From Bradyrhizobium sp. CB3481 (GTDB lineage Bacteria > Pseudomonadota > Alphaproteobacteria > Rhizobiales > Xanthobacteraceae): a stretch of 64,000 nucleotides of DNA. Shown here piece by piece: positions 1 through 7,965 of this stretch. Within the stretch, counting starts at the first letter, position 1. Each line of letters begins with the position of its first letter. Both the position numbers and the translations under genes were made by a program. Where the stretch lies: the NCBI RefSeq assembly GCF_029714305.1, contig NZ_CP121647.1:496001-560000 (forward strand), in the 5' to 3' direction. A model generated the notes under the pieces. That model saw nothing but the letters and a program-made list of their open reading frames with translations. It was not told the origin of the DNA and searched no databases.

Positions 1-1612
1 AGATCCGTGGGTTTCCCCACGGGCCCTCGATCATCACGGGGATGCCGAGCCCGACCGGATCATTGGCGCGGCCCTGGCCTTCGGTGGTCAGCACCAGCTT
101 CGGCTCGACGCGAAATCCGATCTGCTTGGTGTCGAGCGCGATGGTTCCGACGCCGGTCATCTTGACCAGCGGGCCGACGAGATTGAGGTCGGTGGTTTGC
201 GCCTGGCCTTTGTCGATCTTGAACGAGGCCGACAATTGCGAGAGGTCGGTCGCTTTCTCCTCGCTCTCCTGCCAGCCCGACAGCGGGCGCGCGGTCAGCG
301 AGCGGATCATTTGCGCCACGTTGAGCCCTTTGATCGCGCCGTCCTGGAACACGATGAAGGCGGTGCCCGCCATGTTCGACATGATCGCGCGCTGGCTGGT
401 GCCGGAGGAGAGCACGCTGATCCTGGCCTGCATCCTGCCGTCCAGCCTGTCGAAATCGGCGAGGCCATGCAGCAGTGGCAGCGCGCGCACGCCGGTAAGG
501 TCGACGCCCATCGCATAGGTCGGCGTGGCGGCGGAGACATCGACGGTCAGATCGCCGCTGGCGCTACCTTCATAGGCGCCGAGGTTGGCGACCCGCGCCT
601 TCAAAACGCCGCTTGCAAGGGTGGCATCGATCGCGGCGCGAGCGAAACGCGCCTCGCCGATACTGAGTTCGGCCGCCGAAATGCGCGCCTGGATGTCGAT
701 ATAGTTGAGACCATTATTATCGATCGTTGCATTGCTCCAGGGCTGCCCCGACGTATTGCCGCTGCTTGACGATGCGAGCGCGAGCTTCTGGAAGTCGAGA
801 TCTAGCTTGACCAGCGGCTTGCTCGACAGGTCGAACGAGGCCCAGCCATTGAACGCGGCCTCGCCGAGCGCGCCGGTCACGCTGTTGATCATCACGACCG
901 GGCCGTTGAGGCGGGCTTCGGCTTTGGCTGTGAGCTGGGCCTCCAACAGGCCCGGCGCATCGATCTTGATCTCGGCCGGAATGTTCTGCCGCTCGAGCGG
1001 CGGCGCGGGCAGCGCTGCCTTGAGCTCGAATTTGAGCGGGTTGCCGTTCTTGCGCGCATTGCCCGACACGGTGACCTTGCGGTCGGCATCGATGACGATG
1101 TCGACATTGACGGTCTCGATCCTGTTCTCGACGCGGTCGCGCAGGTTGGAGAGCACGACGGTGCCGCCGCTAACGCTGATATGGTCGATCGAGACGGCCT
1201 CTGACGTCTTGCCGGCGGCGGGCTTCGGGGAGGAAGCGGCATCCCTCACGCGCTCGCGCCGTAGCGGCAGATTCACCACCGGGCGAATGATGACGAGCTC
1301 GGTGATGTGCGGCTTGCCTGCCCACAGGCTCGCAAGCGTCACGTCGGCCTCGATGCTCGCGGCGGCGAAGCGGCGGTTGATGTCGCTGTCCTTCGGATTC
1401 TGCAGCGTGACATCGTTCAGCGTGATGTTGAGCGATGGCCACAGGCCGATCCTGGCGCCGCCATTGATAGTGAGCTTGTAGCCGGTCTCGCGCTCGACCC
1501 GCGCCGCGATCTCGGTCGTCAGGAAACCCGAGGGGATGCCGATCGCCAACGTCAGCGCGATGATAACGATCACGGCAACGATGGCGGCGCCGGCAATTTT
1601 CAGTGCTTTCAT
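1..1612 (-). CDS. AsmA family protein (3' end outside window)
   Basis: The frame is open from an ATG at 1612 to the left edge, giving about 537 residues with the C-terminus missing. The protein opens with one N-terminal membrane segment (residues about 4-27, rich in Ala/Ile/Val), followed by the AsmA-type start in which an amphipathic stretch leads into repeated beta-rich segments. The visible end (EGPWGNPRI) matches the last strand motif of the AsmA C-terminal domain. AsmA-like proteins are inner-membrane-anchored periplasmic proteins linked to outer-membrane lipid transport. The gene is divergent from the Crp/Fnr gene with a 218 bp gap. Function beyond family membership is inference. Confidence 0.85.
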   Translation of the reverse strand, partial: MKALKIAGAAIVAVIVIIALTLAIGIPSGFLTTEIAARVERETGYKLTINGGARIGLWPSLNITLNDVTLQNPKDSDINRRFAAASIEADVTLASLWAGKPHITELVIIRPVVNLPLRRERVRDAASSPKPAAGKTSEAVSIDHISVSGGTVVLSNLRDRVENRIETVNVDIVIDADRKVTVSGNARKNGNPLKFELKAALPAPPLERQNIPAEIKIDAPGLLEAQLTAKAEARLNGPVVMINSVTGALGEAAFNGWASFDLSSKPLVKLDLDFQKLALASSSSGNTSGQPWSNATIDNNGLNYIDIQARISAAELSIGEARFARAAIDATLASGVLKARVANLGAYEGSASGDLTVDVSAATPTYAMGVDLTGVRALPLLHGLADFDRLDGRMQARISVLSSGTSQRAIMSNMAGTAFIVFQDGAIKGLNVAQMIRSLTARPLSGWQESEEKATDLSQLSASFKIDKGQAQTTDLNLVGPLVKMTGVGTIALDTKQIGFRVEPKLVLTTEGQGRANDPVGLGIPVMIEGPWGNPRI

Positions 1613-1830
1613 ATCGATATTCCAGACCGCGCAAACGGCACTTATTTCGGTGGCGCAACCCGTAGGCGCAACCGCTCAGGCAAGTTTATCCCGGAAAGGG
1701 AGGAGGACCCAGCGCCCAAAAATATTCCGGGGGTGCTGCAAAGTTATGTGACTTATGACACACTCGGTGACCGGGGAATCCTGCTAACGGCGCATTCGGG
1801 GGACGGTAATTCGATCTGGAAGGCAATACG

Positions 1831-2505
1831 ATGAGTAAACAGGCCGAATTTGCGGTCATTCTGAAAATGAACCCGATGTTTGCCGATTTGGGCGCGGATG
1901 AATTGCAGCGCATCTCCGGACTTTGCCACACCCAGCAGCTCGGCGTTGGCGAAATGTTGTTTCAGAAGGGCGATCCCGGCGATGCTCTCTATGGCGTACG
2001 GCGCGGGCAGATCCGGATCGAGACCGGCGCCTCCGACGGCAGCCGCCTGACGCTGAACTTCATGGGATCCGGCGATCTCTTCGGCGAAGTCGCCGTGCTC
2101 GACGGCCAGGAGCGCACGGCGGACGCGACGGCCGGCGAGCCGTCTGAACTGTTCGTGCTGCGGCGCGAGGATTTCCTCGCCTTTCTGGAACGCGAGCCGA
2201 AGGTCGCGATCAAGATCATCATGCTGTTATGCCAACGCATCCGCTGGCAGAGCGAGCGGATGGAGGAATCGGTGCTGCAGCCGCTGCCGGTGCGCCTGGC
2301 ACGACGGCTCTGCGCGCTCGCCTCCGATTTCGGCTCCGAAGTGCACATCTCGCAGGAACAGCTCGGCGTCTTCGTCGGCGCCGCCCGCGAGAGCGTCAAC
2401 CGCCAGCTGCAGCTCTGGCGCAAGGACGGCATCTTGGACCTGCAGCGCGGACGCATCCTGCTGCAGAACATGACCAAGCTGACGGCGGTGGCAAGGAACG
2501 AGTAG
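1831..2505 (+). CDS. Crp/Fnr family transcriptional regulator
   Basis: A 224-residue protein with an N-terminal cyclic-nucleotide-binding-type beta barrel (about residues 15-135; the GDALYGVRRG and GSGDLFGEVAVL segments are typical), a long dimerisation helix, and a C-terminal Crp-type winged helix. The recognition helix carries the E-x-x-x-R pattern (RESVNRQL). The N-terminus has no cluster of cysteines like Fnr, so an oxygen-sensing iron-sulfur cluster is unlikely. The start is the ATG preceded by GGAAGG at a good distance. It is transcribed away from the AsmA gene. The ligand and targets cannot be told from the sequence. Confidence 0.9.
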   Translation: MSKQAEFAVILKMNPMFADLGADELQRISGLCHTQQLGVGEMLFQKGDPGDALYGVRRGQIRIETGASDGSRLTLNFMGSGDLFGEVAVLDGQERTADATAGEPSELFVLRREDFLAFLEREPKVAIKIIMLLCQRIRWQSERMEESVLQPLPVRLARRLCALASDFGSEVHISQEQLGVFVGAARESVNRQLQLWRKDGILDLQRGRILLQNMTKLTAVARNE

Positions 2506-2551
2506 GGTCCCATTCATTTCGATCGTTGACCTGCTGTGGTATGATGACTGC

Positions 2552-2773
2552 ATGAACAGGCTACTCAAAGAAGTAATCGAGCATGCTGAGAACTGGCCCC
2601 TGGAGGACCAGCAGGAGCTCGCGGAATACGCCCGCGAAATCGAGGCACGCCGGACCGGTGTCTACACGAGGTCGGATCAAGAGCGCGTGGCCGTCAGGCA
2701 CGGATTGGCGGAGGCTGATCACGGGCAATTCGTGTCGGAGGAGCGCGTTGCTGAAGCCGACAAGCGCCCATGA
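2552..2773 (+). CDS. ParE-partner type antitoxin (orphaned)
   Basis: A 73-residue acidic helical protein. The first half has the 'LPxDxQxELAxxxREIEAR' pattern and the second half the 'TRSDQERVAVRHGLAEAD.GQFVSEERV' pattern seen in antitoxins encoded just before RelE/ParE-type toxins. The next frame begins 3 bp downstream and is recognisable as ParE sequence, but it is broken (see next entry). The antitoxin itself looks intact. It may still bind its own promoter or neutralise a related toxin elsewhere, which is inference. Confidence 0.7.
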   Translation: MNRLLKEVIEHAENWPLEDQQELAEYAREIEARRTGVYTRSDQERVAVRHGLAEADHGQFVSEERVAEADKRP

Positions 2774-2776
2774 AGG

Positions 2777-2893
2777 ATGAAAGTACGTTACACGCCCACG
2801 GCATTTTCAGATCGCTTCCATCGCGTGCGTGACGCGATAGAAATCTTGCATATTCGGCACACATCTCGAAGAGCTTGGAAGGACGACAGGTAG
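2777..2893 (+). pseudogene. parE-type toxin remnant with internal deletion
   Basis: ATG at 2777 opens a 38-codon frame too short to be a working toxin. The first ten residues (MKVRYTPTAF) are the typical ParE N-terminus and the last part (IEILHIRHTSRRAW) is the typical ParE C-terminal strand. The roughly 55-60 residues normally between them, including most of the fold, are absent, and the reading frame is kept across the junction near residues 13-20. It directly follows the antitoxin gene, as an intact toxin would. The lesion is best explained by an in-frame internal deletion. Confidence 0.7.
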
Positions 2894-2915
2894 TCGTCGC
2901 GCGCGAAGCCTTCCC

Positions 2916-5900
2916 TCACTCCGCAGCGGGCGACATTGCCGGCGGGCCCTTGGCCGGCGGCTCGCTGCGATGATCGTGACCGTGGCTTGCGGGCTCGGTC
3001 TCCGCGCTCGAGACGATCAGCTTGCGGCCGAACCGCCAGCACAGCGCGCCGATATCGTCCATCACCATGAACATCGCCGGCACGAACACCAGCGACAGGA
3101 TGGTGGAGAAGATCAGGCCGCCGATCACCGCGAGCGCCATCGGCGAGCGGAATTCGCCGCCGGCGCCGAACGCCAGCGCTGACGGCATCATGCCCGCGGC
3201 CATCGCGATCGTCGTCATCACGATCGGGCGCGCGCGCTTCATGCCGGCGTCAATGATGGCGACGTCGCGCGGCTTGCCCTCGCGGATGGCCTCGACCGCG
3301 AACTCCACCAGCATGATGGCGTTCTTGGTGACGATACCCATCAGCATCAGGATGCCGATCCACACCGGCGTGGTGAGCTGCTTGCCGGTCAGGAGCAGCG
3401 CAATGATCGCGCCGCCGATCGAGAGCGGCAGCGAGAACAGGATGGTGATGGGCTGCAGGAACGTTCCGAACAGCAGCACCAGCACGGCGTAGACCATCAT
3501 CAGGCCGGCGGTAATGGCGGTCGCAAAACCATCCGACAGTTCGGCCAGGCTTTCGGCATCGCCCGATGGGCTGACCCTGACGCCCTTGGGCAGGCTCTTC
3601 ATGACCGGAAGCTCGTTGATCATCTTGGTGGCGTCGCCGAGCGCTGCCGTGCCAACGAGGTCCGCGGCCACCGTCGCCTGCCGCTCGCGGTCGTAGCGGC
3701 TGATGCTGGTCGGACCCTGATCGAGCTGGATGTCGGCGACAACAGACAGCGGCACACCGCCACGTTCGCCGCGCTGGCCGAGCGGCACGCGCAATTGCTG
3801 CAGCATCTGCAGGTCGCTGCGGGCGCTGTCCTCAAGCTGGACGCGGATCGGAACCTGGCGGTCGCCGGCGTCGAATTTGGCCAGCGCCGGGCCGACGTCG
3901 CCGATCGTGGCGACGCGGATCGTCTGCGACAGGCTTTCGGTCGAGACACCGAGCCGCGCCGCCAGTTCGGCGCGCGGGCGAATGCGAAGCTCGGGCCGGT
4001 CGAGCGCGGTTTCCGAAATCACGTTGGCGATGATCGGAATCCGCTTCATCTGCGTCGCGAGTTCGCTGGCGACGTTGTTGACGATGTTGCTGTCGGTGCC
4101 GGTCACGACAAGCGAGATCGCGCGCAGGCCGTTTTCGTCGAGGAACCAGAAGCGGATATCCGGGACGTTCTCCAGTTCCCGCCCGATCTCGAGTTCGAGC
4201 TGCCGCTGGGTGATCTTGCGCTCTTTCTTCGGCGTGTAATTGATGATCAGCGCGGCGCGGCGGACTTCCTGCGTTCCCGGCGGTACCCTGCCGCCGTCGA
4301 CGAAGATGCTCTTCACCTCAGGCCGCTTGCGCAGACGTGCGACGATTTCTTCCGTCACCTTTTCGGTATAGGCGAGCTGCGAGCCGGGCGGCAATTCCAT
4401 TGCCAGCAGCGAGCGTGCGGTGTCTTGCGCCGGCAGGAAGCCCTGCGGCAGCAGCGTGATGCTCCAGATCGAGGCGGCGAACACGCCGAAACCGATCAGC
4501 ACCGTGATGAAGTAGTGTTTCACCGACCAGGTGACGAGCCTGGTGTAGGTCTGCAGGATGCGCCCGGGCGGCGGGTCCTCATGCGGGTGATCCTTCAGGA
4601 AGTAGGCGGCGAGCACCGGCGTGACGAAGCGCGCCGCGAGCAGCGAGAAGAACACCTGCACCGAAACTGTGATGCCGAACTGCTTGAAGAACTGCCCGGC
4701 GATGCCGGACATGAAGCTGGCGGGCGCGAAGATCGCGATGATAGTCAGCGAGATCGCGATGACAGCCAGGCCGATTTCGTCGGCGGCCTCGAGCGCCGCG
4801 CGGTAGGGCGATTTGCCCATCCGCATGTGGCGCACGATGTTCTCGATCTCCACGATCGCATCGTCGACCAGGATACCCGTCGACAGCGTGATGGCGAGGA
4901 AGGAGACCAGGTTCAGCGAGAAGCCGAGCAGGTCCATCATCCAGAACGCCGGGAAGATCGAGAGCGGCAGGGAGATCGCGGCGATGATGGTCGCCCTGAT
5001 ATCGCGCAGGAACAGCAGCACGATGATGACGGCGAGGATTGCGCCTTCGAACAGGGTCGAGATCGCGGCGAAATAATTGCCCTTGGTGAATTCGACCGAG
5101 GTGTCGATCAGTTTCAGGTCGACGTCGGGATAGGCGACCTTCAGCGCGTCGATGCGCTTCTGCACAGCCTCAGCCACCTTCACGTCGCTGGCGCCCTTGG
5201 AACGCTTGATGCCGAGCGCCACCACAGGCTCACCGTTGAAGCGGGCAAAGGTGCTGCGATCGGCGATGGTATCGGTGACGGTGCCGAGATCGTCGAGCCG
5301 CACCTCGCCGCCGCCGAACAGCGGGATCATGGTGCCTGCGAGCTCGTTCAGCGTCTTGGCGCCGGCGAGCGTGCGGATCGCCTGGTCGTTCTTGCCGATT
5401 TGGGCGCGGCCGCCGGCGACGTCGACATTGGTGCCGCGCAGGATCTGGCTGACATTGACCGCCGTGAGGCCCGCCGCCTGCAGTCTATCAGGGTCGAGCG
5501 AGACCAGAATTTCGCGCTCGACACCGCCGATGCGCTCGACCTGGGCGACGCCGCGCACGCCCTGCAGCGCGCGTTTGACGACGTCGTCGACGAAATAGGA
5601 CAATTGTTCCGGCGTCTTGCCGGGCGAGATCGCCGCATAGGTGACGATCGGCAGGCCGATCACGTCGACGCGCTGGATCAGCGGCTCGTTGACGTTCTGC
5701 GGCAGGTTGGCGCGCACGCGGGTGACGGCGTCCTTGACGTCGTTCAGCGCGCGGTCGGTGTTGGTCTCGAGCGCGAACTGGATCGTCGTCACCGACAGGC
5801 CGTCGGTGATCGACGACGAAATATGCCGCACGCCCTCGACGCCGGAGACGCCGTCTTCGATGGTCTTGGTGACCTGGCTTTCCAATTCGGAGGGAGCCGC

Positions 5901-6065
5901 GCCGAATTGCGCGACCGCGACCGAGATCACGGGAATGTCGGCGCTGGGAAGCCGCGTTATCGCGAGCTTGGTGAAGCTGGCCCAGCCCAGCACCAGGAGA
6001 ATGATTGAGAAGACGATCGAAGGAAGCGGATTCCGGATCGACCAAGCCGAGATATTCAAAGCCAT
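2916..6065 (-). CDS. RND efflux permease (HAE1-like inner membrane pump)
   Basis: A 1049-residue protein of the usual RND pump length. TM1 lies near residues 12-30, two large periplasmic loops follow, and the TM4 proton-relay aspartates are present in STGILVDDAIVEIENI. The lysine of TM10 is in GIVTKNAIMLVEFA. It is translationally coupled to the adaptor gene upstream: the adaptor stop and this start share one base (TAATG). No outer-membrane TolC-type gene is adjacent, so the third component must come from elsewhere. The C-terminal tail is His/Glu/Pro rich. Drug, dye or solvent export is the family role; the real substrate is unknown. Confidence 0.93.
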   Translation of the reverse strand: MALNISAWSIRNPLPSIVFSIILLVLGWASFTKLAITRLPSADIPVISVAVAQFGAAPSELESQVTKTIEDGVSGVEGVRHISSSITDGLSVTTIQFALETNTDRALNDVKDAVTRVRANLPQNVNEPLIQRVDVIGLPIVTYAAISPGKTPEQLSYFVDDVVKRALQGVRGVAQVERIGGVEREILVSLDPDRLQAAGLTAVNVSQILRGTNVDVAGGRAQIGKNDQAIRTLAGAKTLNELAGTMIPLFGGGEVRLDDLGTVTDTIADRSTFARFNGEPVVALGIKRSKGASDVKVAEAVQKRIDALKVAYPDVDLKLIDTSVEFTKGNYFAAISTLFEGAILAVIIVLLFLRDIRATIIAAISLPLSIFPAFWMMDLLGFSLNLVSFLAITLSTGILVDDAIVEIENIVRHMRMGKSPYRAALEAADEIGLAVIAISLTIIAIFAPASFMSGIAGQFFKQFGITVSVQVFFSLLAARFVTPVLAAYFLKDHPHEDPPPGRILQTYTRLVTWSVKHYFITVLIGFGVFAASIWSITLLPQGFLPAQDTARSLLAMELPPGSQLAYTEKVTEEIVARLRKRPEVKSIFVDGGRVPPGTQEVRRAALIINYTPKKERKITQRQLELEIGRELENVPDIRFWFLDENGLRAISLVVTGTDSNIVNNVASELATQMKRIPIIANVISETALDRPELRIRPRAELAARLGVSTESLSQTIRVATIGDVGPALAKFDAGDRQVPIRVQLEDSARSDLQMLQQLRVPLGQRGERGGVPLSVVADIQLDQGPTSISRYDRERQATVAADLVGTAALGDATKMINELPVMKSLPKGVRVSPSGDAESLAELSDGFATAITAGLMMVYAVLVLLFGTFLQPITILFSLPLSIGGAIIALLLTGKQLTTPVWIGILMLMGIVTKNAIMLVEFAVEAIREGKPRDVAIIDAGMKRARPIVMTTIAMAAGMMPSALAFGAGGEFRSPMALAVIGGLIFSTILSLVFVPAMFMVMDDIGALCWRFGRKLIVSSAETEPASHGHDHRSEPPAKGPPAMSPAAE

Positions 6066-6988
6066 TAGCGTGCCCGCGTGCGTTCGAGTTCGTCGGCGAA
6101 CATGGTCTTGATCTGGTCGCCGTCATGCAGCGAGGTGCCAGCGTCAGCCACAACGATTTCGCCGACATCGAGGCCTTCAAGAATTTCAGTCGAGGTTTCC
6201 GAGGTGAGGCCGACCCGCACCTTTCGCGTCTCGATCGTGTTGCCCTTGACCACCTGCAGCGTCAGGCGGTCGATTGCGGTGCGCGGCACGGCGACGCCGC
6301 AGGAGCGCTTGGCGTCGATATTGGCGCGCGCAAACATGCCGACCTTGAGCGAGGGATTGTTGTTCAGCGAAATCCTGACCTTGCCGAGTTGGGTATTGCG
6401 GTCGATCTGCGGCGAGATCTGGCGGACCTTGCCGACCACGTCGGGCGCGTCGTCGCGGCTGATGCGCACGGTCGCGCCGGGATTGAGCTTGAGCAGGTGC
6501 ACGCTCGGCACTTCGGCTTCCAGCTCGATTTCGTTGTTGACGGAAATGCGCAGCATCGGGCCGGCCTGCGGCGAGGCCGGTGCGCCGACTGCGGTCCTGA
6601 CTTCGGTGACGAGACCGGCCGCGGGTGCGCGCAGCGTGACTGGACCTGGCCTGCCGGCCGGCGCGCCCGGAACTTGCGGTGGCGCGGTGAGGCGCACCAG
6701 TTCCTGATTTTCGGTGACCGTGTCGCCCTCCTTGACAAGAAGGTCAGTCACTCGGGAGCCTTCCTGATCGACGCCGATCTGCGCTTCGCGGCGCGGCACA
6801 ATGAAGCCGGTGACCCGCACCATGTCGGAGAAGCAGGCATTGGTGGATTTGGTCACGATCACCAGCGCCTGGCCTGGCGTCTCCTTTTCTTCGGCGTGGG
6901 GACGGTTCTCGAACCAGTAATAGCCGGCCGCCACAATGACAACGAAGGCCGTTCCAAGCGCAGGTTTGAGGTATTCGGAAAACTTCAT
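6065..6988 (-). CDS. RND efflux periplasmic adaptor (HlyD/MFP family)
   Basis: A 307-residue membrane-fusion protein. One N-terminal hydrophobic segment (residues about 8-24) anchors or exports it. A lipoyl-like half motif (GSRVTDLLVKEGDTV) is followed by a short linker instead of a long coiled-coil hairpin, then the second lipoyl half (LRAPAAGLVTEV), a beta-barrel and a membrane-proximal domain. The near absence of the hairpin is shorter than AcrA-type adaptors. It is the first gene of a two-gene operon with the RND permease and links the pump to an outer-membrane channel. Confidence 0.9.
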   Translation of the reverse strand: MKFSEYLKPALGTAFVVIVAAGYYWFENRPHAEEKETPGQALVIVTKSTNACFSDMVRVTGFIVPRREAQIGVDQEGSRVTDLLVKEGDTVTENQELVRLTAPPQVPGAPAGRPGPVTLRAPAAGLVTEVRTAVGAPASPQAGPMLRISVNNEIELEAEVPSVHLLKLNPGATVRISRDDAPDVVGKVRQISPQIDRNTQLGKVRISLNNNPSLKVGMFARANIDAKRSCGVAVPRTAIDRLTLQVVKGNTIETRKVRVGLTSETSTEILEGLDVGEIVVADAGTSLHDGDQIKTMFADELERTRAR

Positions 6989-7017
6989 CGCCGGATCAAT
7001 CCAGACTGCAAGTCAGT

Positions 7018-7049
7018 CAAACAGGGTGTTTTGCAAACAGGGTGTTTTG
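7018..7049. repeat. 16-bp perfect tandem duplication
   Basis: The unit CAAACAGGGTGTTTTG occurs twice head to tail. Each unit is itself a weak palindrome (CAAA...TTTG). It lies just upstream of the adaptor gene start at 6988, so it could lie in the pump promoter or leader. Confidence 0.75.
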
Positions 7050-7082
7050 GCGGCTGCAAGACCGGCAACGGAGTCGAAAACG

Positions 7083-7115
7083 AATACGTCCCGCACGGGT
7101 GCTGCGGGACGTATT
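7083..7115 (-). terminator. Probable terminator of the OmpA-like gene
   Basis: A 13-bp perfect stem with a 7-base loop lies 33 bases past the stop codon of the OmpA-like gene on the minus strand. It is followed in that direction by CGTTTTCG, a short T run. Stem strength is high but the T tract is only four bases. Confidence 0.6.
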
Positions 7116-7148
7116 GTAGCCGCAAAATAGAGACCGGTGCCACGCCCC

Positions 7149-7823
7149 TTACTTGGCTGCGTTCGCCGCGGTCTTGTTTTCCATATTCACGACCTGCACG
7201 CGGCGGTTCACTTCCGCGAGCGGCTGGCTCGGATCCTTGAGCTTGCTCTTGCCGTAGCCGACGGTCACGAGATCGGTGCCGTTGATGCCGTATTTGTCGA
7301 TGAGATAGCGCTTGATCGCGTCGGCGCGGCGCTCGGAAAGGTCCTGGTTATAGGCCTCGCCACCGGCCGCATCGGTATGGCCCGCGACCACGAAGGTCGA
7401 GCCCTTGAGGTCGTTATTGGTGAGCGCGCGGCCGAGCGCCTGGACCGACGGCAGCGATTTCGTGCTGATGTCGGCGGAGTTGTAGTCGAAATTGATCTCC
7501 AGGTCGATCTTCGGCTTGTCCTGGACAATGGCGGCGATTTCCTCGCGCTCGGAGCTCGATAGCGAACGGGTGGAGCGGCCGCGGAACTTCTGGACCACTT
7601 TGCTCTCGGCGGCGGCCACCGTCGGATCGACCGTCTGCTGCGGGCCGGCCGAAAGGCCGCGGGTCAGCGGCTTCTTTTCCGGCGCAAGCGCGCGAAGGAT
7701 CTGATCCTCGGTGACGTTCTTGTCCTGCGCCAGGGCGCTTGCCGCGCCCAACGACACGGCGGCGCCGAGCGCTGCAACCGATACGATTGCGGAAAGGGTT
7801 TTCGTTACCGAGAAATTCGCCAT
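7149..7823 (-). CDS. OmpA family peptidoglycan-binding protein
   Basis: A 224-residue protein with a clear signal peptide (residues 1-29, ending in ASALAQ) and a C-terminal OmpA-like domain (about 115-220). That domain includes the INFDYNSADI strand, the GHTDAAG loop and the YNQDLSERRADAIKRYL helix that contacts peptidoglycan. The start at 7823 is chosen because AGGAGGG lies just upstream; the longer frame runs into spacer sequence. There is no beta-barrel domain, so it is probably a soluble periplasmic peptidoglycan-binding protein. It lies 142 bp downstream of the caspase-fold gene on the same strand and may be cotranscribed with it. Confidence 0.88.
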   Translation of the reverse strand: MANFSVTKTLSAIVSVAALGAAVSLGAASALAQDKNVTEDQILRALAPEKKPLTRGLSAGPQQTVDPTVAAAESKVVQKFRGRSTRSLSSSEREEIAAIVQDKPKIDLEINFDYNSADISTKSLPSVQALGRALTNNDLKGSTFVVAGHTDAAGGEAYNQDLSERRADAIKRYLIDKYGINGTDLVTVGYGKSKLKDPSQPLAEVNRRVQVVNMENKTAANAAK

Positions 7824-7965
7824 TGCCTGTCCCTCCTGCGGGCTTCCCCACGCGGTTCCAATGTCATCCAAACGCTGCCGGACCTTGAGGTCACACCGGC
7901 TGCTGTTCTTTAGTCTGGGCACCCGCCACTGGGTTCGAGGCGCCGGCCAGCCTTCATCGAAAAAA

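Noticed and set aside
3795..6008. 737-codon plus-strand frame opposite the RND permease
   Set aside because: It is antisense to a clear RND pump gene, is rich in Asp/Arg/His as GC-rich shadows are, has no domain and no ribosome site.
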